In this document: in pieces, positions 41,735-50,465 of the stretch
Position numbering within the stretch: position 1 is the first letter of the stretch
Layout of the letters: the number at the start of each line of letters is the position of its first letter
Notes under the pieces: model-generated
The model's input: only the letters and a program-made list of their open reading frames with translations
The model's database searches: none
Told to the model about the DNA's origin: nothing
From: Loktanella sp. D2R18
GTDB lineage: Bacteria > Pseudomonadota > Alphaproteobacteria > Rhodobacterales > Rhodobacteraceae
Direction of reading: 5' to 3'
NCBI RefSeq assembly: GCF_003318235.1
Contig: NZ_QOCG01000022.1
Location: 1-64,000, forward strand
Length of the DNA stretch: 64,000 nt
Made by a program: the position numbers and the translations under genes

Positions 41735-42256
41735 ATGACTGACACCCCCCCCGCTGACCGCCGAATCGTCTCCTCTCGCCATCTCGCCCAAGGCGACGGC
41801 TGGGAACTGTCAGAGCTTGAGTTTGGATTGATCGTCGGGTTCAACGCCTTTTCGCGATGGGTCACGCGCTGCATGGCCGCTGCAGGCCAGCCCGACCTGA
41901 GCCCTCTCGAAATTCTGATCCTGCATAACGTCAATCATCGTGACAGGGACAAGCGGCTTTCCGACATCAGCTTTCTGCTGAACATCGAAGACAGCCATAC
42001 AGTGAATTACGCTCTGCGCAAATTGTTAAAGGCCGGATTGCTGGTTTCGGAAAAGAGAGGCAAGGAAGTGTTTTATCGCACTTCGCCCGAAGGCGTCGCC
42101 CTGTGCGAGGCCTACCGGGATGTGCGGCGACAATGCTTGCTGAACGGCCTCTCGCCTGCGGAAATGAGCGGCGCAGAACTGCGGGAACTGGCCCGGATGC
42201 TACGCGCTCTGTCCGGCCATTACGACCAAGCCAGCCGCGCCGCCGCTACACTTTGA
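41735..42256 (+). CDS. MarR-type winged-helix regulator
   Basis: The 173-residue protein has a winged-HTH of MarR type: LSPLEILILHNVNHRDRDKR, LSDISFLLNIEDSHTVNYAL, RKLLKAGLLVSEKRGKEVFY. It is divergent from the TRAP/pxp operon, so it probably controls it, with 5-oxoproline or a related compound as a possible effector (inference). Confidence 0.82.
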   Translation: MTDTPPADRRIVSSRHLAQGDGWELSELEFGLIVGFNAFSRWVTRCMAAAGQPDLSPLEILILHNVNHRDRDKRLSDISFLLNIEDSHTVNYALRKLLKAGLLVSEKRGKEVFYRTSPEGVALCEAYRDVRRQCLLNGLSPAEMSGAELRELARMLRALSGHYDQASRAAATL

Positions 42257-42527
42257 AACCGCTGCGCGCTCTAGCAAAGAAACCGGACCGGCTTATGACT
42301 TTGACGGGTACTCATCCCGTGTTTCCATCATTCGTTGACGTCTCGCGCCCCCAAACCGCAGCCATTTTGAAATCTGCGTAACGACGCTGCACTGAACGGC
42401 CCCACCTTTGCGCCAAAAAGTAATTTGGACCAGTCGCTTTTTCGTGCCGTCCTAAGTGCACATTTAGGCCACTTTCTGTTCGCAAGTGGCACTCTGGAAG
42501 GAGTGAGTGTTCAGCTCTGAGCTGATT

Positions 42528-43979
42528 TCAGGAAATCGAGTGCAGCAGCAAGGCACGAGCGTACTTGAAGCCGTTTTCCAAAGCTTGGTCGATTTCCTTC
42601 AGCAGTTCCGCATCTCCCTTGTTCTTACCTCCGTGAACGATTGCATTGCGGGTTCTGTAAAAGCTATCGATGTCCTCACCAATCTGAACATTCTCTTCGT
42701 TGCTCGCACCCAAGAGGCTAGAAACGTTGCGGCTCAACTCCTTCTTGTATGTCTTCTCTTTTGGAAAGTAGCGTTCGAAGATGATTGCAAGATCAAGGAT
42801 GCGATCTTCCTTAGCAAACCTGCCAAATGTCCTTTGGGCCTCAGCAAGTCGGTGAATCAATGGAGCTACCGTCGCGTAGTTTGTCGTGCTTTTTTTTGAG
42901 AACAGTTCCACCGCATGTCGAACACGATCTGGGCTTGCGGGACTTTGCTTCCGGAACGGGTCGTGGAAATTGCCAACAAACTCACCAGCTCTTGCCGAAC
43001 CAGAGCCATAGTGTTGTCCCAAGAGTTGAAGGCTTGTTTTTGAGACAACACACGGAAAGTCATACACCCACGTTATTGGGCATTCCAGCACGACTGACAA
43101 GAGCTCGGCGAACTCTGCTGCGACACGGTGAAACAACAAAGGCACGTCTTTCGGGCGTCTGTCCCGCAGACGGGCATTCACTTGGTGGAATTCTGGCTTC
43201 CAACGGAACGGGGCCGCGATCCCAAAAAACAACTCTAGATCACGCGCCTTCACTTGATCTGGCGCCCGATCTTTAAACCAACTTGGATCAATGTAATCGC
43301 GAAATTCGTCGAATGGAGCAATGAAGTAGCCATCTCCCAGATCGTATTTTTCGGCGACTCTAATTCCATAAAAGAGATCGACGTCGTACCCAAGATCCAA
43401 GTCGTTCGTCAGGGGTGAAACCCTAAGCTCTGAAGAGAGCATCAGCAACGAGTTCAACTCACCTGCTGTCCTGCCAAACTTCTTTTCCAACCGGTAGTAT
43501 TCTCGGGCCATTAAACCCGAAATTATTTGCGCAATGCCTGTAAAGGTCTTGCCGTTAATTATTCCTACTTGAACAAAGTCACTGTTCGCGAGTTTCAGGT
43601 GATACTCTGTCTTCGACAGTGTGGCCGCTGACTTCCCCTCTTTGCGTTGTTTAGCTAGAAATGCGGCACCGATTTTTTCAAAGGTCTGGCCTTTGGCCTC
43701 AAGCCTAATACGTTTCTCTTCCTGCTTGGCTTCGCTAGGGTCAATACCGTCCGCCAATTGGGCCTTGGCAATATCGCGCGCTTGACGCGCCTTCGCTAAC
43801 GTCACTGCTGGATAGTCCCCGATCACCAACAAACGCTCTTTGCCATCGATACGGTACTTAAAGCGCCACGACTTTGATCCGCTGACCTTCACAAGCACAA
43901 ACAGCCCTTCAAAGTCGCTGACTTTATAAGCCTTCTCGCGTGGTTTTAGATTTCGAATCTTGATGTCACTTAAGGGCAT
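42528..43979 (-). CDS. Chimera: integrase N-terminus joined in frame to a HEPN-type (ApeA-like) protein
   Basis: From the ATG at 43979 the ORF has 483 residues (residue numbers below include 8 codons of a longer TTG-start frame). Residues 9-143 are the arm-binding (DUF4102) and start of the core-binding domain of a P4-type tyrosine integrase (GSKSWRFKYRIDGKERLLVI, TFEKIGAAFLAKQRKEGKSA). At LANSDF-VQVGI the sequence leaves the integrase family. The remaining 345 residues end in a HEPN-like helical domain with Arg452-x4-His457 (RNAIVHG), the catalytic motif of HEPN ribonucleases, as in ApeA-like antiphage proteins. No catalytic integrase domain remains. It lies just downstream of tRNA-Thr, the normal integrase position. 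Most likely a deletion scar of a lost island. Confidence 0.75.
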   Translation of the reverse strand: MPLSDIKIRNLKPREKAYKVSDFEGLFVLVKVSGSKSWRFKYRIDGKERLLVIGDYPAVTLAKARQARDIAKAQLADGIDPSEAKQEEKRIRLEAKGQTFEKIGAAFLAKQRKEGKSAATLSKTEYHLKLANSDFVQVGIINGKTFTGIAQIISGLMAREYYRLEKKFGRTAGELNSLLMLSSELRVSPLTNDLDLGYDVDLFYGIRVAEKYDLGDGYFIAPFDEFRDYIDPSWFKDRAPDQVKARDLELFFGIAAPFRWKPEFHQVNARLRDRRPKDVPLLFHRVAAEFAELLSVVLECPITWVYDFPCVVSKTSLQLLGQHYGSGSARAGEFVGNFHDPFRKQSPASPDRVRHAVELFSKKSTTNYATVAPLIHRLAEAQRTFGRFAKEDRILDLAIIFERYFPKEKTYKKELSRNVSSLLGASNEENVQIGEDIDSFYRTRNAIVHGGKNKGDAELLKEIDQALENGFKYARALLLHSIS

Positions 43980-44011
43980 GGTGGGGGTAGGCAGTTTTTC
44001 CAATTTTTATC

Positions 44012-44044
44012 GTACCCCCAATAATACCCCTTTTCTGGGGGTAC
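44012..44044. promoter_or_regulatory. Inverted repeat upstream of the integrase start
   Basis: GTACCCCCA (44012-44020) and TGGGGGTAC (44036-44044) form a perfect 9-bp inverted repeat 33 bases before the ATG. It may be an integrase-arm or regulator site, or part of the attachment region. Confidence 0.5.
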
Positions 44045-44144
44045 GCTGCTGGACGTTATAAAGCAGCATTGGACAAACGATCTCGACAAATCCCTTATAA
44101 ACAAGGATCATTCGGATGTCATTGGATAAATCTGGATGATAAAA

Positions 44145-44220
44145 TGGTGCCCCCACACGGACTCGAACCGCGGACCTACTGATTACAAATCAGTTGCTCT
44201 ACCAGCTGAGCTATAGGGGC
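44145..44220 (-). tRNA. tRNA-Thr (anticodon TGT)
   Basis: The minus strand from 44220 folds as a cloverleaf: acceptor GCCCCTA/TGGGGGC, D arm with GCTC-AGCTGGTA-GAGC, anticodon arm ACTGA-TTTGTAA-TCAGT with anticodon TGT, T arm GGTTCGAGTCC, encoded CCA. It is the probable integration site of the element whose integrase remnant follows. Confidence 0.97.
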
Positions 44221-44333
44221 ACTGGTGTGCAGTTTCCTGCGTCGTCTCATCGACTGAGCGGCATATAGCAGGGAGAAACTTGGCAATGCAATGGGGTTTT
44301 TGCTTCATTTGCAGAAAAATTCTTACAACCCTG

Positions 44334-45989
44334 TTACCGGTTTGTCCGCGCCAGTAATGCAACGGCTCCCAGCCCGACCAAAGTAATCATCAACGCGGCA
44401 GGAGCGGCTTGGGAAATATTTTCGAGCGAGGCTTTCGCGTGCACGCGGGTGGCCAATGTTTCATAGCTAAACGGGCGCAAAAGCAGGGTCGCGGGTAGTT
44501 CTTTAACGCAATCTACAAAGACCAAAAGCAGCGCCGATCCGATGGAGGCTTTGACCAGCGGCAAATGCACAGCCTTCAAGGTTCCGCCTGCGCTCCGCCC
44601 AAGCGAGCGCGCGGCCATGGGTAAACTAGGGGATACGCGGCCCAATGCGGCGTCTGCCGTGCCCTGCCCAATCGCAAAGAATCGCACGACATAGGCCAGC
44701 ACAAGCGCGGCCGCGGAGCCGGTAAAGATCAGCCCCGGATCGCCGAACCCAAAGCGCACAAAAGTATCTGCAACAACATTATCAAATTTCGCCAAAGGCA
44801 CGAGAATCCCAAGCCCCAAGACGGCCCCAGGTGCAGCGTAGCCAATCGCTGTGACCGGCATCAGCAGCGCAGGCAAGCGCTTGTGCGACAAGCGCACGCC
44901 GTAGACCATGAACACCCCGCCTAATACGGTCAAAACAGCGGCAATCCCGCCGACGGTAATTGTATGGAACAGGGCACGGCGCAGACCCGGAGCGACCCAT
45001 TGCCCAGCGTCAAACGCATGTGTCATCAGAACGCCAACAGGCAAGATAAAACCGCCAATGACAGGGATAAGACAGCATAATGTCACCGCCCAAGCCCGCC
45101 AACCGTGCAGCGCCACCGCAGTGACAGGGCGTTGCCCACGTGCAGAGCCAAAAAATTTGCTTTTGCGGCGGCTCAGTTTTTCCAGCGTCACCAACAGAAT
45201 AATCAACCCCAAAACGCAGGTCGCCAGTTGCGCGGCCCCTCCAAGATTCCCCCCCTGCAACCAGACCGAAAAAATGCCGGTGGTCAGCGTTTGCACCGCG
45301 AAATAATCAACTGTGCCAAAATCATTCACCGTCTCCATCATCACGACAGCAACCCCGGCCGCAATTGCGGGTCGCGCCAGCGGCAAGCCAACCCGGTAGA
45401 ACCGCCCAAAGGTCCCTGCCCCAAGCGCTTGGGCAACCTCGTAGGCCGCGCCAGATTGTTCGCGAAATGCGGCCCGCGCCAAAAGATAGACATAGGGGTA
45501 GAGCGCCATGCTGAGCACCAAGATGGCAGCACCACGCGTCCGAATACCGGGGAACCAATAATCGCGGGCGGTTTGCCAACCCATCACCTCACGCAGGGTG
45601 GTCTGAACGGGGCCTGCGTACTCCAAAAAATCGACCAACGCATAGGCCCCGACATAGGCAGGGACGGCCAGTGGCATCAACAATGCCCATTGCAAAACCC
45701 GCCGCCCCGGAAATTTATACATCACGACCATCCACGCCGCCCCAGTGCCGATCATCGCCGTAAGCGCCCCGACAGAAAACATCAGCACCGCCGTGTTTGT
45801 CAGGTAGCGTGGCAAAGTCGTGCGTAACAAATGGGGCCAGATATTTTCGGTCGGGGTCAAGGCGAACCAAATCACCGCGACAATCGGGATCAACACCATC
45901 ACAGCGATGCAAACCGCACCAATAGACCATGGCGATACGCGTAGGCGCTTGGGCTGGACGAGAGGTAACTGACGTATTTGATCGGACAT
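44334..45989 (-). CDS. Fe(III)-type ABC transporter permease (FbpB/AfuB family)
   Basis: The 551-residue protein is a double-length permease of two homologous halves, each with about six transmembrane helices and an EAA loop (EVAQALGAGTFGRFYRVGLP in half one; ARSLGRSAGGTLKAVHLPLV in half two). This form is typical of iron(III) (AfuB/FbpB/SfuB) importers. No binding protein or ATPase gene adjoins it in the window, so partners are encoded elsewhere. Confidence 0.88.
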   Translation of the reverse strand: MSDQIRQLPLVQPKRLRVSPWSIGAVCIAVMVLIPIVAVIWFALTPTENIWPHLLRTTLPRYLTNTAVLMFSVGALTAMIGTGAAWMVVMYKFPGRRVLQWALLMPLAVPAYVGAYALVDFLEYAGPVQTTLREVMGWQTARDYWFPGIRTRGAAILVLSMALYPYVYLLARAAFREQSGAAYEVAQALGAGTFGRFYRVGLPLARPAIAAGVAVVMMETVNDFGTVDYFAVQTLTTGIFSVWLQGGNLGGAAQLATCVLGLIILLVTLEKLSRRKSKFFGSARGQRPVTAVALHGWRAWAVTLCCLIPVIGGFILPVGVLMTHAFDAGQWVAPGLRRALFHTITVGGIAAVLTVLGGVFMVYGVRLSHKRLPALLMPVTAIGYAAPGAVLGLGILVPLAKFDNVVADTFVRFGFGDPGLIFTGSAAALVLAYVVRFFAIGQGTADAALGRVSPSLPMAARSLGRSAGGTLKAVHLPLVKASIGSALLLVFVDCVKELPATLLLRPFSYETLATRVHAKASLENISQAAPAALMITLVGLGAVALLARTNR

Positions 45990-46069
45990 AAATTTGCACT
46001 ATCCGAAAGCAGTTTAACTGTCCAGAAATCCCCCTATGATACCGGCAGTCAGACTAAAAGGGTGAGCCC

Positions 46070-46951
46070 ATGCAAATTGCACATCACATCGGCGCGCATG
46101 GCATCGATGAGGACCGGTTGCTGAAATCGACCCTGCGCAATGCGGATGCATTGGTAAAAAACGGTATCGCCGCGCCCGGTCCGGGGAAATACCGCAGCCT
46201 TATTCGCACAACGATTCAAGGGCTTGATGGCGCACAACCTGCGCCCGGCACTCGTGACGTGCTGCTTGATAGTATCGTCGAAGACGATCGTGCGCGCCGC
46301 CTGCTATTGGCCAACGGCAATTTCATCTGCGTGCCCAACCGGGTTTTCGAGCACGGGGCGTTTTATCCGCAGGCTGAGCCAAAGGTACGGGCCCTGCTCA
46401 ACCTCTTTCCCGATGATGATCTCAGCCTATTTTTCGCGATCCGGCATCCGGCTACTTTTTTGCAAGACCTGCTGCGGCGACCCAAAGCGACAACATTTGC
46501 GTCCATTCTGGGCATCACCCACCCCGCAGACATCCGCTGGGCTGATGTCGTGCGGCGCATACAGGCCGGCGCTCCGAACGCACAGATCACCGTCTGGTGC
46601 GAAGAAGATACGCCGCTGCTTTGGCCTCAACTGATCCGGCGGTATACTGGCATCCCAGCCACCGCACCGATATTGGGCGGCTTGGATGCGCTCGATGGGC
46701 TGATGCAGCGCGAAGGCTTTAATGAGCTACGCGATCAGTTAAACGCGAACCCCGGTGCCTCAGAAATTGCGCGCCAAAACATGATCGCGGATTGTTGGGA
46801 AGCCCATGCAATTCCCGGCGCGGATGACGTCGAAATCGACCTGCCAGAGCTTGATGCCGCACTCGTTCAGGCGATGACAGAAACCTATGAGGCCGATATC
46901 GCGGAAATTTCCGCGATGGAGGGTGTCACACTGGTTTTGCCATTCACCTAA
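46070..46951 (+). CDS. Unknown conserved-looking cytoplasmic protein
   Basis: The 293-residue protein starts MQIAHHIGAHGIDEDRLLKS; the opening strand and the later LSLFFAIRHPATFLQDLLR are reminiscent of sulfotransferase-like Rossmann proteins, but no 5'-PSB loop (a P-loop-like motif) is present. No signal peptide or membrane helix. It is convergent with gapR, 3 bases apart. Function unknown. Confidence 0.65.
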   Translation: MQIAHHIGAHGIDEDRLLKSTLRNADALVKNGIAAPGPGKYRSLIRTTIQGLDGAQPAPGTRDVLLDSIVEDDRARRLLLANGNFICVPNRVFEHGAFYPQAEPKVRALLNLFPDDDLSLFFAIRHPATFLQDLLRRPKATTFASILGITHPADIRWADVVRRIQAGAPNAQITVWCEEDTPLLWPQLIRRYTGIPATAPILGGLDALDGLMQREGFNELRDQLNANPGASEIARQNMIADCWEAHAIPGADDVEIDLPELDAALVQAMTETYEADIAEISAMEGVTLVLPFT

Positions 46952-46954
46952 AGC

Positions 46955-47212
46955 CTACATGCCCATCGCAGCCATATACATATCCATCACGGCTTCTTCT
47001 TCAGCGATGTCATTTGCGTCGCGTTTGCGGATCGCGACAATCTTGCGCAACACCTTGGTGTCATACCCGCGCCCTTTGGCTTCTGCCATGACTTCTTTTT
47101 GGGCTTCGGCGATGTCCTTTTTTTCCGCCTCAAGACGCTCATAACGCTCGATAAATTGGCGCAGCTCGTCGCCTGCGACATTGGACACTGACTCGGTGAC
47201 TTGATCGTTCAT
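46955..47212 (-). CDS. gapR: GapR-like DUF2312 nucleoid protein
   Basis: The 85-residue protein matches DUF2312: DELRQFIERYERLEAEKKDI, AEAQKEVMAEAKGRGYDTKV, LRKIVAIRKRD. In Caulobacter, GapR binds overtwisted AT-rich DNA and supports chromosome replication. Near-universal in alphaproteobacteria. Confidence 0.92.
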   Translation of the reverse strand: MNDQVTESVSNVAGDELRQFIERYERLEAEKKDIAEAQKEVMAEAKGRGYDTKVLRKIVAIRKRDANDIAEEEAVMDMYMAAMGM

Positions 47213-47323
47213 GTCTGCTCTCCTGAAAGGTTTTTCATGTCCTAGCCCCTGCCCCGCAGCGCTGCAACCCTTGCATGGCGCAGCTGAGCGCGTTAGGCGG
47301 ACAGAAATACAAGGAGGCAGGTC

Positions 47324-47539
47324 ATGGAAATCGTTGTTTGGATCGGGGCGGTCTTGTCGGTCGTCGGGCTTGTTGGGATTGTTTACAGCATCGTCGCAGT
47401 GACCAAAGCGAAACGCGCGAACCTGTCCGACGACGACTTGCGCGCCCGCGTTTCAAAAATTCTGCCAATCAATTTGGGCGCGATGTTTGTCTCGATGATT
47501 GGGCTGATGGCTGTCGTGGTCGGGGTTATGCTCGGCTAG
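47324..47539 (+). CDS. Small two-helix membrane protein
   Basis: The 71-residue protein has two transmembrane helices (VVWIGAVLSVVGLVGIVYSI, NLGAMFVSMIGLMAVVVGVM) around a charged loop (KAKRANLSDDDLRARVSK). It has an AAGGAGG site. No known function; its stop overlaps that of the convergent ArsR gene by 4 bases. Confidence 0.78.
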   Translation: MEIVVWIGAVLSVVGLVGIVYSIVAVTKAKRANLSDDDLRARVSKILPINLGAMFVSMIGLMAVVVGVMLG

Positions 47540-47850
47540 ATCGGGCAAAAGACCTCGTACACACGTTCTAAAATCGGACGCACACGCGGATCCGCCAGAC
47601 GGTAGCGCATGCTGCGCCCGTCACGTTCACAAGCAACAAGCCCTTCACCGCGCAAACGCAATAGTTGCCCTGACACATAGGATTGGCTTGCGCCCAATTG
47701 TTCTTCGAGCGCGCCGACACTTTGTTCGCCCGGAACCAGTGCGCAAAGAATACGCAAACGCCCCGGGTTTGAGAGCGCCTTGAGCAAATCGGCCGCATCT
47801 GCTGCAGCTGCGTCCATTTGATCTACAATCATTTCATTCGCTTCGGTCAT
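47536..47850 (-). CDS. ArsR-family repressor, BigR/SqrR-like
   Basis: The 104-residue winged-helix protein (LSNPGRLRILCALVPGEQSV, GASQSYVSGQLLRLRGEGLV) has two cysteines, in ILCAL (near residue 41) and the tail FCPI, well placed to form the di- or tetrasulfide switch of BigR/SqrR, plus one in VACER. It is divergent from YeeE/YedE genes and a DUF442 gene, the usual BigR target set, so it probably derepresses them in response to reactive sulfur. Confidence 0.82.
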   Translation of the reverse strand: MTEANEMIVDQMDAAAADAADLLKALSNPGRLRILCALVPGEQSVGALEEQLGASQSYVSGQLLRLRGEGLVACERDGRSMRYRLADPRVRPILERVYEVFCPI

Positions 47851-47878
47851 GCAATCAGTACTACCATAAAAATTTTAA

Positions 47879-47896
47879 CATTCCAATATTGAAATG
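47879..47896. promoter_or_regulatory. Candidate operator of the ArsR/BigR-like repressor
   Basis: An 18-bp near-perfect palindrome, CATTCCAATATTGAAATG (16 of 18), lies 29 bases before the repressor ATG within the divergent promoter region, and matches the AT-rich dyads bound by BigR-type proteins. Confidence 0.65.
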
Positions 47897-48039
47897 CATC
47901 AGAAAGCCGATATATTGGCCGGGACTAGAAAATGTGAATACCCCCTGATGTAAAGACATATTTGTTGTTGGCGTGTGAAAATCAAGCCGATGTCAATCAC
48001 TGTTCAGTGCGTTTGGGGCTAACCTGACAGGAAAACGAT

Positions 48040-48465
48040 ATGCATATTGACTGGATTTATGGGCTGATTGGGGGCGCAATCATTGGGATTGCGGGCGCCA
48101 TTTTTCTTTTATTTAACGCGCGGATCATGGGGGCCTCGGGGATCATCGGGGGCCTTGTTGACGGCAGCGGCAAAAGCGATTGGCAAGAACGCGCAGCCAT
48201 GGTGGCCGGATTGTTCATTGTGCCGGGCATCGTCGCGCTCTTGATGGGCGGCGCACAAACCAATGTAACGGGCAACCTTGCCGTGCTTGTCGCCGCTGGT
48301 CTGCTAGTCGGCGTTGGGACGCGGCTGGCGAATGGCTGCACATCTGGCCACGGAGTTTGCGGAATTTCGCGGTTATCGCTGCGCGGGATCGTTGCGACCG
48401 GGTTTTATATCGGCGCGGGCGGGCTCAGCGTTGTGATCTTTAAACATGTCTTGGGGGTTATCTAA
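48040..48465 (+). CDS. YeeE/YedE-family transporter, first half
   Basis: The 141-residue membrane protein has four transmembrane helices and the motif RLANGCTSGHGVCGISRLS, whose cysteine is in the family pore site. YeeE/YedE (DUF395) proteins import thiosulfate or related sulfur species. The next gene encodes the second half (stop and start overlap by one base), so together they equal a full-length transporter. Confidence 0.88.
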   Translation: MHIDWIYGLIGGAIIGIAGAIFLLFNARIMGASGIIGGLVDGSGKSDWQERAAMVAGLFIVPGIVALLMGGAQTNVTGNLAVLVAAGLLVGVGTRLANGCTSGHGVCGISRLSLRGIVATGFYIGAGGLSVVIFKHVLGVI

Positions 48466-48896
48466 TGCGGGTTTTGGTTTCATTTATTGTCGGCGCGACC
48501 TTTGGGGTTGGATTGCTGATTTCGGGCATGACGAACACAAATAAGGTGCAGGGCTGGCTGGATATTTTCGGCGCTTGGGATCCAACGCTGGCCTTTGTGA
48601 TGGGGGGTGCGATTGTGCCAATGGCGATCGCATGGCAGCTCACAAAGACGCGCAAACCCGTTTTCGCCGACAGTTTTCCTGCGGCACCAGACCCACGGAT
48701 CGGGCGCAATTTGGTGATCGGGTCAACGTTGTTTGGCGCAGGCTGGGGGCTGGCTGGTCTTTGCCCCGGCCCTGCGGTTGCATCGCTCAGCTATGGTGGG
48801 ATCGGTGGGCTAACATTCATAGTCGCGATGCTGTTGGGCATGTTGATCGCGCCACGCGTGCGGACGCGTCTGGACCAAATGGCAACGGCAAGCTAA
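48465..48896 (+). CDS. YeeE/YedE-family transporter, second half
   Basis: The 143-residue protein has the matching half-motif GAGWGLAGLCPGPAVASLSY and four transmembrane helices. It forms an operon with the preceding half and the DUF442 gene, under probable control of the ArsR-type repressor. Confidence 0.88.
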   Translation: MRVLVSFIVGATFGVGLLISGMTNTNKVQGWLDIFGAWDPTLAFVMGGAIVPMAIAWQLTKTRKPVFADSFPAAPDPRIGRNLVIGSTLFGAGWGLAGLCPGPAVASLSYGGIGGLTFIVAMLLGMLIAPRVRTRLDQMATAS

Positions 48897-48906
48897 AAGG
48901 CACCCC

Positions 48907-49332
48907 ATGGATATTAGACAGATCAGCCAGACCTACGCGGTTTCACCACAAATTGATGTCGCGGACATCCCGGCCATTGCGGCGGCCGGGTTCACAACCA
49001 TCATCTGCAACCGCCCCGATGCCGAGGTGCCGCCGAGCCATCAGGCAAACGCAATCGAAGCCGCGGCCCTCGCGGCCGGGCTGACGTTTATTGTCAACCC
49101 GGTCACCCATCAAGGGTTGAACATGGATATGGTGCACAGCCAAAATGCGGCAATGGCGGCCTCTGACGGGCCGACGCTGGCCTATTGCGCCTCTGGCACC
49201 CGGTCGTCGATCGTTTGGTCATTGGGTCAAGCAGGGACAATGGCGACCGATGATATCATCGCGGCTACCGCTGCCGCGGGCTATGATTTGGCCGGGATGC
49301 GCGCGCAGCTGAACACGCTCGCCGCTGGCTAA
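48907..49332 (+). CDS. DUF442 (Blh-like) sulfur transferase/phosphatase-fold protein
   Basis: The 141-residue protein matches TIGR01244/DUF442: start with YAVSPQIDVADIPAIAAAGF, NRPDAE, and the catalytic loop CASGTRSS with the reactive Cys and Arg. These proteins act with persulfide dioxygenases in sulfide oxidation. Last gene of the operon; its end overlaps the convergent gene by 4 bases. Confidence 0.87.
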   Translation: MDIRQISQTYAVSPQIDVADIPAIAAAGFTTIICNRPDAEVPPSHQANAIEAAALAAGLTFIVNPVTHQGLNMDMVHSQNAAMAASDGPTLAYCASGTRSSIVWSLGQAGTMATDDIIAATAAAGYDLAGMRAQLNTLAAG

Positions 49333-50393
49333 TTTTCCTCAAGCGCTGGAAACCCTTCTGCTGGGGCCATCGGGAAATCCAAATCGAGGTCTGGCGTATC
49401 ATCTGACATGGGCGGCACCGGTTCCTCTGCAACATCATCCGGTGCTGCATCCATCAGCCCCCCCACGCCTAAAGCTGTTGGGGGAGCCATCGGTGCCCCG
49501 TCAAGCTCTGCTAACTCGGGCGTCATTTCCTCTTCGATCCGCAATGCACGCATCCCCCCGACTTGGCCCAACTTGGCTTGCGCAACCGTCTTTCCATCGG
49601 GTGCGAGCAAGCGCACGGAGTTCACAGTGCACCCCGGCAAAGGCACAACCTGCCCGACGGTCAATGCCTGCGCAGCACCTATAGGTATCTGAAACCGATG
49701 CAAATGCGCGTCCAGACGTGTTGGTGCGGCGTTAATACTGGCCTGAAACGCCGTGGACCAATTGACGCAAGCAGGCGGCGCGAGCTCTGGTTCTTGGGTC
49801 ACCGTAATGACGGGCAGCGCGATGACAATATCCGCCTTGCGTTCTGCAACACCTAGATCAGTGGTCATGCGCACCACGCGGTAGGGACAATCGCGCAGGT
49901 TCAACCCTGCCCAACGTTTGCTATCAATCTGATCATCCAGTTGAATGTCATCCACCCAACCTCCAAACGATGTTCCCGCCAACGCCTGCGGCAATGCCGC
50001 AAGAAGCGCGGCCAACATAGGGTCACACATGGTTTTATCGGTGCCAGTTGGCGCGCGGTCTTCCGGCTTTTGCGCGCTGAGCCGCCCCATTGTTTGCATT
50101 TCAACCACTGCGGCACATAATTCCATATCAAGTGCTGCCAGGCCAACCAGCTGGCCGTCGCGCGTCAACCCGATGAGCAGTAAACCATCTTCCAAATCAG
50201 CCAACATTTCATCAAGCGGCAAGATTTGATCCGCGACACCACCAACCGTCAGCACCAATCCGACGGTATCATTCGCAGCCTTTATCAACGCCAATCGCAC
50301 CGCGCGCGACGACGTGACGGGGCTGTTGCCCTTTGCTTGTTCATTTTGCCCCGCCATGCGCCGCAAAATCGATGAATGTGTGCTTTCAGTCAT
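49329..50393 (-). CDS. FliM/FliN (SpoA) C-terminal domain protein
   Basis: The 354-residue protein has a SpoA (FliM/FliN C-terminal) domain at about 220-290 (LDAHLHRFQIPIGAAQALTV, LPGCTVNSVRLLAPDGKTVA) preceded by a FliM-like middle and followed by an acidic Pro-rich tail. Such proteins occur in Rhodobacteraceae as flagellar motor switch components. No flagellar genes are near, so the role here is uncertain. Confidence 0.78.
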   Translation of the reverse strand: MTESTHSSILRRMAGQNEQAKGNSPVTSSRAVRLALIKAANDTVGLVLTVGGVADQILPLDEMLADLEDGLLLIGLTRDGQLVGLAALDMELCAAVVEMQTMGRLSAQKPEDRAPTGTDKTMCDPMLAALLAALPQALAGTSFGGWVDDIQLDDQIDSKRWAGLNLRDCPYRVVRMTTDLGVAERKADIVIALPVITVTQEPELAPPACVNWSTAFQASINAAPTRLDAHLHRFQIPIGAAQALTVGQVVPLPGCTVNSVRLLAPDGKTVAQAKLGQVGGMRALRIEEEMTPELAELDGAPMAPPTALGVGGLMDAAPDDVAEEPVPPMSDDTPDLDLDFPMAPAEGFPALEEN

Positions 50394-50465
50394 ACGCCTG
50401 CCACAAAATACCCGGTGCCAGATTAACCAACCATTGGTTACAGTAGCCCTAACACGCTGCAGTTT

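Noticed and set aside
42257..42527. Attachment-site direct repeat of the tRNA-Thr 3' end left of the chimera
   Set aside because: No copy of the tRNA 3' sequence was found by eye in this stretch or elsewhere in the window.
45105..45827. 240-codon plus-strand ORF opposite the Fe(III)-type permease gene
   Set aside because: Arg/Pro/His-rich antisense reading of a clear membrane protein gene.
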